A DNA stretch of 18,140 nt, from contig NW_019091430.1 of NCBI RefSeq assembly GCF_001949145.1, forward strand, positions 77,348 to 95,487. Direction: 5' to 3'. This document shows, piece after piece, positions 1-12,300 of the stretch. Position 1 is the stretch's first letter. Each line of letters begins with the position of its first letter. Under the pieces are notes generated by a model. That model worked only from the letters and a program-made list of their open reading frames with translations. It was not told where the DNA came from and made no database searches. The translations under genes were made by a program, and so were the position numbers. This stretch comes from Acanthaster planci. Its lineage: Eukaryota > Echinodermata > Asteroidea > Valvatida > Acanthasteridae.

Positions 1-253
1 GTCTGAGTAAATTCAGTAATTGCTTGGAAAGGAAACAGAATCCTAAAAGCTGTACTCAGCCTCATCCAAGATGAAATATCAGTTTGTAAATAGCAGTTAA
101 GTACATCTTGTCATATCAGCTACTTGTACACTTTATAGCCATGCTTGAATTTACTGCTTAAAAGTCATACATGGTGCAAATTTTAATGGATTTTTTGTGA
201 AGTTTTGTAAAATCCAATGCCAGTGAATTACTAGCATTGTGCATATGTTTTAC

Positions 254-348
254 CTTTCAGGGTCAGGGTTCGTTGCCATGGCAGCATAAGCTTCATCATT
301 GTGCCCCAATTCCAAGTGGTACTTGAACACTTTGGACCACAATGTCGG
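254..348 (-). CDS. NUP160: NUP160 exon (most 3' in window), solenoid
   Basis: 95 nt, phase 0 in and 2 nt of a codon out. It reads from PTLWSKVFKYHLELGHNDEAY to PDPE. The 'FKYHLELGHNDEAY' stretch matches the conserved Nup160 segment 'FKHHLDLGHNSQAY'. The acceptor is a pyrimidine-rich CTCACAG and the donor is GTAAAA. The next exon lies outside the window. Confidence 0.9.
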
Positions 349-3300
349 CTGTGAGAGGTGTAAATGTGTTAAAGACAACTTCAATTTCAAGCAATTTCTG
401 GATTGCCAACAGTGTGAATACATTACAACATACCTGCCCACACTTTAAGTCACACACCAGAATGCTTATAGCGAAGCAAGCAGAAACGTGTGACAGAAGC
501 TATCTGCATGTGGTGCAGATACACAGTGCTCTCTTTTTTTTTCTCCTGCAAAAAGTGCCCTCTATTATTTGGAGTATAAGTTTTTCTATTATTTTCCTTT
601 TTATGAAAAATGGAATGCTCCAATTTTTGAAGTCTGAAAATTTAAAACACAGGACATTTCCAATGAAATTGGAACCATTAGTGGGCATGATTATGACCAT
701 ATGAGCATGGAGGTGCAAAATGGACAGTTCAACTTGGTCCTTTAAAAACAGGGATTGTGCAGTTTAAGCCTGCTTCATCTCTAAATAAAGTTTAGGGTGA
801 AGTGAATAAGTATGCCCACTACAGACTTGGCTTCACATATGCAGTGCTTCACACTTGACTTGGCAGACACCCATTACTTACCACATTAGGATCATCATCA
901 TCAGCTACACTCAGTGCTGTGTTAGCCAAAGATATGACCAGGTCAGGAAGGCCAAACTGCTCCAGCAATCTGATCACCTGCAGAACCATGGTTCAAGTTG
1001 TTGCCACAATTAAAAACAGCATGAAAACAATGCAAAATATTCAAACAATTTGTGTTGATTCAGGGAACTTCCGGGAATGAAAATTAATTGAATATATATG
1101 ACAGCACACCATACGCATGCCAAGCCTGTACACACACCTGGTGTGTTGCCTCAGGGAATATTGTTACGGTGTTATTTCATATATGGCTACGTATTTATAA
1201 TGGTTATCCAAGCATAGCACATGGGGGGTCCAATCTCATTCAGGTCTCCTTCTCTACATGATTCTTACTGTCCCCTCCCCTTTAAAGTTGTTTGGTTAAT
1301 AAAGAGTCAAGACCTGCTAGAAAGGTTTAGATCTCATGTTGTTCACCCAAAGACTGAAGTGTTTTTACTTAGTTTGTTTTAGACGTAGTGTTGATTTCAA
1401 TGCAGGAGACAAAACCTGAGACATAGACAAAGACAGAGATTCTGAGAAAAACCGAGAAGGCTGAAGCTTACCTTCAGGTAGTAGAGGATGTCTAACTTCT
1501 TGCCTGTCAATTCCTCTGTCAACAGCAGTTTGTTCAAGAGGAAGTCTTCATTAGCAATACGGTGAGAGGCTCTTAGGAAGCAAGCCAGGGCTTTGTGAGG
1601 TTCACCAGAGTTCAGGAGGCAATGTCCCAGAAGAAAGTGACGAGACGAGATGTTCCAATCACACCATGGATTCAGCAGACGGATGTACTCCTAGACCAAC
1701 ATTTTGGAACAACCACTTTAAGCACATTGCTTTTCATAAAAAAGTGACAAGTTTTTTTCACTGAAATATACAGTAGACTCATTTCCAAAGATCGAGACTA
1801 ATTTTCAAATGTTCAAGAGGGATAAATCTTAATTTCACTAGGTAGTCATTACTTGCTCTCAACTGTTTTTCCTTTGAAGTTTTCTTCTCTAGCAATTCTC
1901 TGGCTATGCTTTAAGAAAAATCACAAACATCCCTGAAAACACAAAAGTGAAATATAGAGGGCTATAGCATTCAACATGTACCTTCTTTTTATGACAATTC
2001 CATCACCAAAAAGAGGAGGTCTCATGGACTGACATCTGTAAAGTGTCAGTTTAGTCCATTAAAGAGTTTTGTTACTGTGTTTTATACACTTTCACACATA
2101 TACAGGCAGGCAACTTTGACAAAACAAAAAAAACCAGGAAACTCCAATATTTCCTACATTTTGCACAGTGTTTTTCAATTCCTAATGGGACCAGTGTGAA
2201 GTGAAAAATGAGGAAATCAGCTGATCTGAGGAAACGTTGCAAGCCTGCATATAAGGCCCCAGCAATGAGCACAGGTGTTGGTAAAAGTACATTTGATTGG
2301 CCATGTCATGAGAAAATTATACCCAATTTTCATAAAACCAGTGTCAAAATTACTGGAAAATACAAGTGCAAAAACTTTGGTGTTGCAATGAAATCTGAGA
2401 GAATGTTAAGATGGAATCCATCATGGCTCAGTTAAAACTGTAAGAAAAGAATGTCTCAGGCAAAGATTTTATGAGAATCTATAACAAGAAGACATAGCAC
2501 TCACAAAACCAATGAACTAAAATCTAAAAAACTAACCTGCAACTGAGTGTACTGACATTTGCCCATCAAGAATTCTGGAAAGAGAAAACTGCCACTGATT
2601 GGCCAGCTGGAGAAGGGGTGGAGTCAAGGAAAAAATGGGTAGACATTTCAGCCACACTCACTGTGTACAGAAGTTTTGATTGAACACTTCATCAATGGGA
2701 CAATGAACATACCAACTTAGTAGAATTGCATCCAGCGTAAGTGCACAGGCCAATGACATGAAACTGCCTTGCAAACACACTGGCTAAATACTGAAAACAA
2801 TTGGCTAAAAAACAGTAGTGCCATACAATCCTGCATAGTCATCATGACTGGTTCAAGTAGCTGATTTCCCTTCATACAATATGTGCATTTAACCAACAAT
2901 ATTATTCTGCCCTGCAGCTCATGAAGGACTATTTAAGTAGTGCTGCAGCCAAACCGAACCAAAAATCATCGAATATGGCACTTTTGAACTGAACCGAACC
3001 AAACTGGTCGGTTCAGTTCAGCTCTATTATGGCATGGCACTGATAGCGCACAGAATGTACAGAAGAAAACTTGATGAAAAAAAGCAAGCAGAAGGAAAAA
3101 TGAATAACAAGTTATGTCACAAAACGAATTTTGATTGGATGCTGATCATAGTTGGACTCGTGCTCGAAGGCAACTCCGAATGGCTAGGGAATGCTGGTTT
3201 TGCTAGGCGGCAGTGGCCGATGCAGCACTCCAGCTCCATTTACAGTGAACTCTTCAATGTCTCAATGTACATTGTACATGTGAGTACACGTCCGAACCTG

Positions 3301-6300
3301 AACCAAAGTTTGGCAAAACAATTTCCGAACCGTGTTGAAACCGAACCTGAAGTGAACCTTGGCACCTCCTTGCAGCATTAAACAATTATTACTAGACTCA
3401 GGCAGTTCCCACATCTCAGTTTCATCTTCAACTCCATCCCAAGAGTTCATAGCAATGCACCTTCATTGTCTGCTACAGAAGGCACCCAAGGACTGGAGAG
3501 TTTGATTCCCTCTGTAAATATTTAAAACTAACTGTGTTTCAGTGAAGTCTGAGACACAGATGAAACCAAGATTTAAAAAGTCCAAAACAACAGGTTCCAG
3601 AGGTGAGACTGTAAGATGGGAACAACCCATGCAACATCCTGCAGAGACATTGTAATCATTACAATAACACATTGTGACTTTCAAAGACTTTGAAAAGCTA
3701 ACAAAAAATGACTTTGTGAATCCTATGTTTGGGTTCTGTACAAAATGCAAGAATGTACCAAGTCCTGAATAACTGAAATTCTAAAAGTCCACAGGATGAG
3801 AGTGTATATGCATGCACCCCAATGACGCTGAACATAAACACATGCGCAAGTCTTTAAATGTTACAAATGTAACCATTGTTTTAACATACATTATGTTTTC
3901 ACAAAGTGAAAAAATGTGTACAATGCAATAAGAAAAACATGAGGACCTTCAGGTTTTGCTATTTTCAAGAAGTGAAAAAAGTTTCATTGATGGGTTACTG
4001 CTTAATTAAAACAATATTTCTGCAACTTACTGCAGATTAGCATTTTAAAACTCTCATATTTTATGACAGCACAACATTCCTGAATGCATAACACCCATGC
4101 AATAAAAAATAAGTCACGAAATAGGATTTTCAAAAGTGTTTATCTTGGAATGTCTGTTTTGCATCATATGGGGGGTTTTTGTCACTTTGTGAAAACACTG
4201 ACGATAATTTGGGTCAAACATCCTGAAATCCAGAATAATTCCAAGAAATAACACCTGCAGTTCAGGTCTGGAACATGTTTCCTTCTTCATATTAAGTCAG
4301 GAAATAGAGGAAGGCATTTAACAAGGATACACCATCTGTGCCAATGCTGTCAAACAAGGTCGCAGTACTTCCATCCACACCTCACACTCATTCTTCTTCA
4401 TATACCCATCTTGGTTGACCTTTGACCTCATCTGTGAACCACCAATCCCTTCCAGGAACAGCTCTGCTAATGTAGGGGTCAGGGCCTTGTCCAGTGACTG
4501 GGCTTGAGAGAGGGACAGGGCTAGTCCAGCCGTGCTATCTGAAATTTCTAGCGCAGCAAATTGTCTGAGGTTGGCCTCCCTGTGATATTCATGAAATTGG
4601 AGATAGTAAAGCATTTAAGGCAAAAGCAATGATTAGAAGATCCGTACATGCACTAACAATGGCAGCCTTACAAAGAAATCAACAATAGGGCAATGACACA
4701 ATAGCTGTAAAAAAAACTTACAGAGAATTTGCAGGCACAGTGCTGGCTACGCAGTTACCGACCCAAAACAGCGAGTAGTAAGCTAGGAGACAGGATGCAG
4801 TCTCACAGATGATGTCAGACTCTAGATCATCTAATGCTTCCGATGAAAGAGAAGCCTAAAATAATTAGAATGAGATATCTTGAATTAATCAAAAGCTTCT
4901 GATGGGGAATGTAAGCCTCAACCCCCCCAAAAGAAAACAATCCTAAAAATATTCTATTAACCCTAACCCCCTAGGGTGTATGTAAAATTGTATTAAAATT
5001 GGAGGATTTGGGAGTGTTAGGGTTAATGACTTGAAATTATGGATTCTAGCAGTGGGATTTTTCTTACCAAATAACAACATTTTTGGAAAAAACGCTCAGT
5101 CATAGTTAACCTGAAGTCAAGCACCAGACTGACTCATGACAGTCATTTGTACTGTACATATTTATGATACTTCTCACAAGTTATTCATCTTTTTCAACAC
5201 TCAAAGGCCCTGACATGAAATGCTATTTGCTCTGATGACAGGCCATGTACATTGGCCAAGTTCTAGATTAACACACTGTCCAACTCCACGGAATTGTGTG
5301 TGAGAATGAGAAGTTTAACAGTTCACCCCACTTGCTGTGACTACACACTGCCAATACACATCCTCTGTGAAACTGTCCCTGAAAATCCTTGCATTAGTGA
5401 TACTTGAATCATCAATTCCTGGGTTTCCTCTGGCAAAAGCCACAATGTGTGTATGTCTGAGTAACCCCACACACCTATTCTCTTATATTCACAGAACACG
5501 TATCAACTTTATTTTGCCAACTTCAAACCATTACAACCTCTCACTGAATTTCTAAGGGCAATCTCTTGAGTACCCTTCCATACAAAATCTCTTGTACAGA
5601 ACACAAAATGAGTTTTTTCTGCTCACTTGATCACCAAGTTTCACCATGGCACATTCCAAGATGAGTAGGTCTCTAAGCAGCTGGTATCTTGTGAATGACA
5701 TCTGGACGAAGCTAGCAGCTAGGACAGCTACACCCTGAGAGCTAGCAAAGAGTTGACGGCTGGACAAATGTTCTACAGAATCACCAACTGCTGTTATACC
5801 AAGATAATTAACATAGAAGCACTAAGTAGGTGTTAACAGTAGGAGGCACATTCTTCTTAGGAATCAGGACAGTGCATGGCAAAAACATGCAGGGAGTGGA
5901 GGGTTTACCCTTCAAGGACTTTTTTTTAACTTCACAGACAAAGGGTCAAGAGCCTCCTCCCCTGCCTACCTCCAGATTTCAACTGTCAGACAAATGACAA
6001 TTTTAATTTAGCATGCAGAAAAATATATGCATTTTAAGTTTATCTGTGAAGTTCCAAACCAATCGGATATTGAGCTGTACTGTTCAGGTCGTTTCTACTT
6101 TAATATTCTCACCTTTGAAAGTATCGACTCTAGCACTTTCATTTGAATTTTTCAGGTGTGTTTACTCAATCTGTCCTTGAGAAAGACTGACAGCTTGCAA
6201 GTCAAAATGACAGCAAGACATAAGTGGGAACACTTTTGAAGGCTTGGTAAGATTAAGTCCCTCTTACATAGACAATGTACCAGAGCATTAAAGGCCAAGG

Positions 6301-9300
6301 GTTGCAGGGTTACAAGTCTTACCTCCCTCCTCCATCATGAGAGACATGGGGTTACCCTCTGCTAGATCCATGGCATTAAGGAGTGTCAACACAGCCCGTA
6401 CAGGGTCTTGAAGGGACTGAAGTTGGCTGGTCAATTGCTGGACAAAGCTGATGGATGGTACCTGGGTACTGTCCATACTCTCACTGTGAAGCAGTAACAC
6501 ATGCATTTGCATTGTTAGTGTTATTTCTTTCCCATTTTGTGTTGCCTTTTCTCCTATAACTCTGGCTTCATTTAGATGTACTGTTAATGTATACTTTATC
6601 TGCAATGCACCTTTAAGGCTTAGCATGATTTGTACCTAACGTGTACATATGTATGTGCAAACACATGTACATGAATACATCCGGCCCTCTCAGTCCCCAC
6701 TACTTTACAAATGGTGCCATATCACATAAATATGGAAGTACAAAGCAAATATACGTATCATGACATTCTTACAATGTGGCGGGATTTGAAGGATTGAGGC
6801 TGTGAAAAAGCACGCCGGTGGCGGTATTGCCAAGGGACATTGACCATTTAGATCCGGTATGGAAAGGGCCCAACCCTACCCAGTCCCAGTACTAAGCCAG
6901 GCCGGTATTCAGCCTGCCGTAGTCCAGTACACAGGCCTTTCTGACCCATGCCCTTTGAAGTCAGTGAGGCGCATCGGTTTATTGCCCCTCATAGAACAGC
7001 AAGAGCTGAACAAAAGAGGACAAATTTCCGGATTGCAGCCTACTTGCAAGAGCTGGCCAAAGTGTTAATTCCTGCGGCTGGCTGGAGGTGGATTGTATTG
7101 TGTCGACTATTAACTGATGGGGAGTTTGAAGGTTTAAAATATTCCCTATCTCTATTCTTTTGAAGTAGTGGGTGTTACGAAAACAGGAAAACAAAGAACG
7201 TTTAACTTCCCATGGCATGCAGTGCCAGCATTTGCATCGAGGTATGATTTTTTCAAGAGTAATGATGCATGCAATTAGGGCACTCCATGAATGGATCGGG
7301 CTTGGTCCAGAATTTTTTTAGCTGAACACTATTTTGGGATGAGTACATTTATGTTCTGACTGCCAGGTGCACCATCATACGTAAGCGTAGAAGATCAACA
7401 GTTTTTCGGACATGCCTTCGCTCAAAAGACATACCTTTTACAGAAAATATGCACTAATTTTTTTTCAACTTCCATTAAACCACACGCGGACAGAATGACT
7501 CATTTATAAATGTATTAGATACTATGAGAGGAAAAAGTTTATACATTCTACACGTTGGATAACTCAAACCTCAGTGGATAGGAAAGTCAATTTATCTGGA
7601 TTTCAAGCCAATGAAAGTTGCCGAGTCTTGCTCACACGTACATGATTGAAACACTACTAGCCCCCAAAGTAGCTATTGGAGACGTTATAAGTGGTTGTTT
7701 CCTTATATTTCCTGTTTTTATTATGTACGTAAAATTTTCTATTCCACTGAGAAGTATATCCGAAACCACCAAAACTGTGTACTTTTTGTGACATTTCTCT
7801 CGCATGCTGCGGCACGATGCGTACAGTGCTTGCTCAATTGGCCAGTGCCGGGCACGGTGGTTTTCTGATCACGATCATTTCTATTGGCAGAACATTTTGC
7901 ATTTCAAAATGTTTGAGTATATGAAAAAATGAAAAAAAAAATTGGTGTGTTTTTTTGTCTTTTATTCCATCACCTTTCCTTTTTTTACCTTTTTAAAATG
8001 GCGCATTCACAACAGCACACCGGAAATGCTTCAGCTGCAGTTGGGCAAGCAACAGAAACCAGGCTTTAGCCGTGCTATGCACAAAGCTTCCTTCAGATTG
8101 GTCATATGGCCACCACAAAGAATCAACGATTGGACTGCAAACATGGGGATACATTTGGGCTGCAATAGCAATCAGGCTTGCATGAAAGGTAGGATCTTTA
8201 GGGCAGTGGTTGAGACAAGTCAATTACAGTGGTACCAGCAAATCATGCTCGCTTCCAGCAGGCAAAAATGCAATATCCAGACTTTCAAGACTGGTACACC
8301 GATCACAAATGTAAAACCGTTGAGTTAATCAACGAGCGATGCAGATTCAGTAGGAGTTTAAGGAAAATGGACCACTTCAAGAAGTAAACCTCAGGAAAGA
8401 ACTTTTACACAGCTTAGTCTTTTCAGCTTAGTGTGGAGTCCATGTCATATGTTTGAGGGCATGTAACTGTGTTTTCAGTGAAAAATATGTTTGGTTGAAA
8501 GTAGAAGACGGAATTGGAAATGAAGCTCAAATCTTTTTGCTACCGGACTAGCTTACCGGGGGGTCCTTCCCTTACCGGATCTAAATGGTCACCATACCTA
8601 AGGCAAATATCTCAAAATGGCAAAGTTCCAACAGAGGGTTGGGTTCAAAAAGGTGTTACTTCAAAATTTTCTTCAAAATCTGTGACTTCCCTAAGTGGTC
8701 TACCTGCCCGTTACTAAAAACAAATCTGCTAACAAATTTGTGACAGCTTATTTACCCCAGAAGGTCTCCTGCAATCTGCTGGGCTATCAGGTCAGGTTTC
8801 TCCAGTTGGTACACATCATGCTCAAAGGACATCTTGATTTCTGGGCTCAATGTCTGTGATATCATCTTCACACAATTTCTGAGTGTTATCAGATCTCGAC
8901 ACAGAGTCTTTTCTGTTGGCCAGAGGGAAAGTTTCTCTAAGAATACTTTCAAAAAAGTTGAAGTTGTTTGCAGCACATTAAATCAGTATTAAGTAGTGGA
9001 TGATTTGTCAGGAACCTAATGCTTGCAGGCTACATGTAAAAGTTGAGGTTTAACTGTCTGTAGTTGATTTATTGCTAATATACAGTGCCGACTCCCTGAA
9101 ATGCATTATGAAATACACAGCTAGTGATAACCTGTGATGCAACCAACTGGTTAGACTTGTCTAAACACATTCAATGGGCACAAGTTTGATCAGAGATGGT
9201 GTATCTATGTACACCTACATTTCGCAATTCAACATACTCTACCCCTTGTTTAAGTCCCAGAATTGAACAGGTGAATACTGCCATTAGACCAGCAAATAAT

Positions 9301-12300
9301 AATCCCTGAGTTCTGAGCTTTTATACTGTACAGCATCAGTGCGGGGGTTCTCAGTGCCGGGGTTCCCAGTACCGGAGACCTTGGGTTTGTACACTTAGCC
9401 AAGGGTGCCTGAAATCGGACAAAGGAGCTGGGTCTTGTAACAAAAGACTATACTCGGAACAAAAGACCAAGCTGCTGGGAATTGCCATCATTTTGCAGCT
9501 GGCATTTGTGAAGGTAATCTGTCATTGTTTTGAAACAGTATACCACTTTTTGTGCATTCAGCACCCACAGATTATCAGCCGGGACAAAAGTGCTCCAGCT
9601 CTCCAGAGATGATTGATACAGTACCACTAGTACTACATTCTAATCTGGCTGCATTTGAAGAGACACCACTGCCATTCAGCAATGTACTACGCCAATTTGG
9701 GGAACAAAGGAAATTATGCAACACCGCACAATCTGGACCCCCTTTACTGGGTGGCAGACCTGGCTGCAATACTTGGGTGTCAACGGAGGTTGCCTGTCAG
9801 GTTTGAGAACCCACCAGAGAGCCATTTGTGTAGGTGCAAACATCCAGTAAATGAAGTTATGAATTAGAAATTGTAAGAATTTTCATTATCATCATCATCA
9901 TTTTGCACATGACCATCAAGAGGGTCGTAGTGATCTCCAGACACCCCTGTTGAGAGCAAGGGACCAGCACTCATTTTGAGACAGCTGCACAGTGTCGGTA
10001 ACCTGCATATGCCAAGTAAGAATTTTGAAAATGGAAAATTGCCCGGAAACTTGTCCCACATATGCAAATTCATCCGGCAGGAAGTGCTTTAATGTGTACA
10101 CAAGTTTATCAACTCCATACAAATTGTGTAAGTGGTGAAAAGATAGTGTTCCATTTACCAGTGAACAAAAGTGGCAGAGTACAATGCATACCCTGATAGG
10201 GCCAAGTCTGGTGTTTGTCCACTGCACTGCATGGCACCACCAAATCTGATTGCACTGCATTGTGTTGCATAGTGCCAAGAGAGAACCTGACCGGGGCAAG
10301 GCTTAAGAGGTAACATTTTTATGTAATTTCTGCAGTTATCTCTATCATACTACCATCCCAATGACAAAACTTATGCTTAAAAACACAATTTTAAGTCTTT
10401 CAAGCCATAATTTTAACCTAAGAGAAGTTTGTACCTGTTATGACAAATGGAACAGCTTCAAAATCTTGTGTACTGACACCTCTAGGGGGCGCTAGATACA
10501 GATGTTCTACAGCATCACATGGCCTCAGCAAAGACAGAAGATTCTGAAAGGAACACAATAGTGAAATAAAAATTGACAATTAACTGCAACGCATCATCAG
10601 GACACTGTTTATTCTATAAACTTATCTGATGCCTGAAATTCTTAATCCAGGAAGAAATCAGTTGTAAAGACAATTACATATCAATTTCAACTAATTTTAA
10701 TCTTTAAATATCACCTTTTACTGCCAAATACACCTTGGCTGATCAACTTTATGAGTTTTCAGAATAATTTTCACAGACATCTGTTTCAAGTTTACACAAC
10801 CTTCAGTGAAAAAGGTGAATGAATTTAAAGGGTTCTTTTAGAATCTGCTCCAATCCAACAACATACACTAAGTGCCTCAAAACAATGACGACAACAAAAC
10901 TTTTAACCAGTTGCAGTGGCTTGGCGCGAATCTATCAAGCTAGTTGAGACAGCTAGAGGTTGAGGTCAATGACCCTGAAACATTTGCTGACCTTTTTCAG
11001 GAGGCATACCATCCCTGTATTGGGGTCCAACATGATACCATGTGGCTTGCTGGCAACCTGCAACAAAACATATATGGGCCGAGATCAGGCCAGGTAGGCA
11101 TTTGAAAAGTCATTTTTTTCTGACTGAATGTCGCTTCTTTCTGTCGCCTCATCCATGAACCCATTGCCCAGTGTTTTGGTTTCTTTGCATTTATCTGCAA
11201 TTGGCAAAGACCTGAATCTACTTCTAGCATGCAGTTCCAAACTGAATGCATTCAACTTTGTAAAACTGCAGACCCTGAAGGATTGCAAGTAGAAGTTCAG
11301 ATGAGATTTCAATGAAGCAAAGGGAAACAAAGTCAAGTTTTATAGTAGCAGAAGTAAAAAAAAACACCAAAATACATGTGGGTTTTGTGCAATTAAAACA
11401 GATGGCACAAAAAAATATGCTATCTATTTGATGTTAATGCCTATTTAGAACCAATGAATTTCCGTCATCACGGAAAATGGACAGAATTTGCAGAATCAAC
11501 ACTTTGAAACAGAATCCAATGCATGAAACAAAACTTGCAATTGCCACTAAGAATGGCTTAAAAAGTAAAGAAAACTTTTCACAAAATACTATAACTAAAT
11601 GCCTACCATACCCTTGTAAAATGATTGTTTTCAATGAACGAGTTACATTGGAAACATGGTAAATTGCATCACTCCACCCCATGAAGGAATGTGCTAGCAA
11701 GTCACTGGTTCTACTGGTTGAAGAGGCAAGAGTACCACCTGTCAACAAGCAGTGTACCACCACAATAATGGCTTCTAATTCTGCTAGCCAAATAAAACTA
11801 CAGGAGATTTCAATGGCCCAAGTGATCAAATATACATCTGCCACTGTTGCAGGTAAAAGACCTTAATGCCAAGGCCTCAACTTAAGACATCTTTGGCTTT
11901 CAACCCCTGACCTCATGGTACTGCACACAGCAGGTGTAGAAGCGGGACCAGCTCTGTTCAACCACCTCTCGGTACTCTTCCTGTGACATCTCACTGCCGC
12001 CCACCTTCTGCTGTAACTCCACCTCCATGACAGTGGTCACCTCTTCATGTAGAAGCTCTGGTGTCAGGAGGGTGGGGTCAGTTAGAGGGGTATAGGCACC
12101 ACCACTGGATCGACTGTAAATCTGGGCAGTGACATCAGACAGCAAAAGTCACTTTCTTTTAAAAATGGTCTCAATTCAAGGGAACAGTTTTATGATCAAA
12201 GATGTGGCCTAGGTCAATGGTTTGTGATGAATTAACAGCAAACTGACTGCTTACATTTAGAGCTCGTGACACTGACTGCAGAGAGAATTTGCCAGGGTGG

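Larger units (their letters stand above)
6484..8755. other. Long NUP160 intron with facing inverted repeats
   Basis: 2.27-kb intron. From about 6770 to 7100 it is richer in G+C and CCGG motifs than the surrounding DNA, which suggests an insertion. Two inverted repeats (6825-6871 and 8561-8610) bracket about 1.7 kb. The longest plus-strand open frame inside, 7942-8328, has no recognisable domain. Confidence 0.7.

Noticed and set aside
342-704. 120-residue plus-strand open frame
   Set aside because: Lies antisense to a confirmed NUP160 exon end and runs through a T-rich intron; composition is that of non-coding DNA.
2575-2584. CTTTCCAG as the acceptor of the exon at 2537-2606
   Set aside because: It looks good locally but gives a phase that would create a stop with the preceding exon and loses the conserved WP segment. 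The upstream CTTCTCCAG fits both.
7942-8328. 128-residue plus-strand open frame in a NUP160 intron
   Set aside because: No recognisable domain, low-complexity start, and equally long open frame on the other strand. An ATG in good context at 7999 stops after 23 codons.
9552-9867. Overlapping plus-strand open frames in the 8.9-10.4 kb intron
   Set aside because: No family pattern, and overlapping frames compete without codon evidence for either.
9916-10299. 127-residue minus-strand open frame
   Set aside because: Does not match Nup160 between the neighbouring exons, would break the phase, and has no domain.
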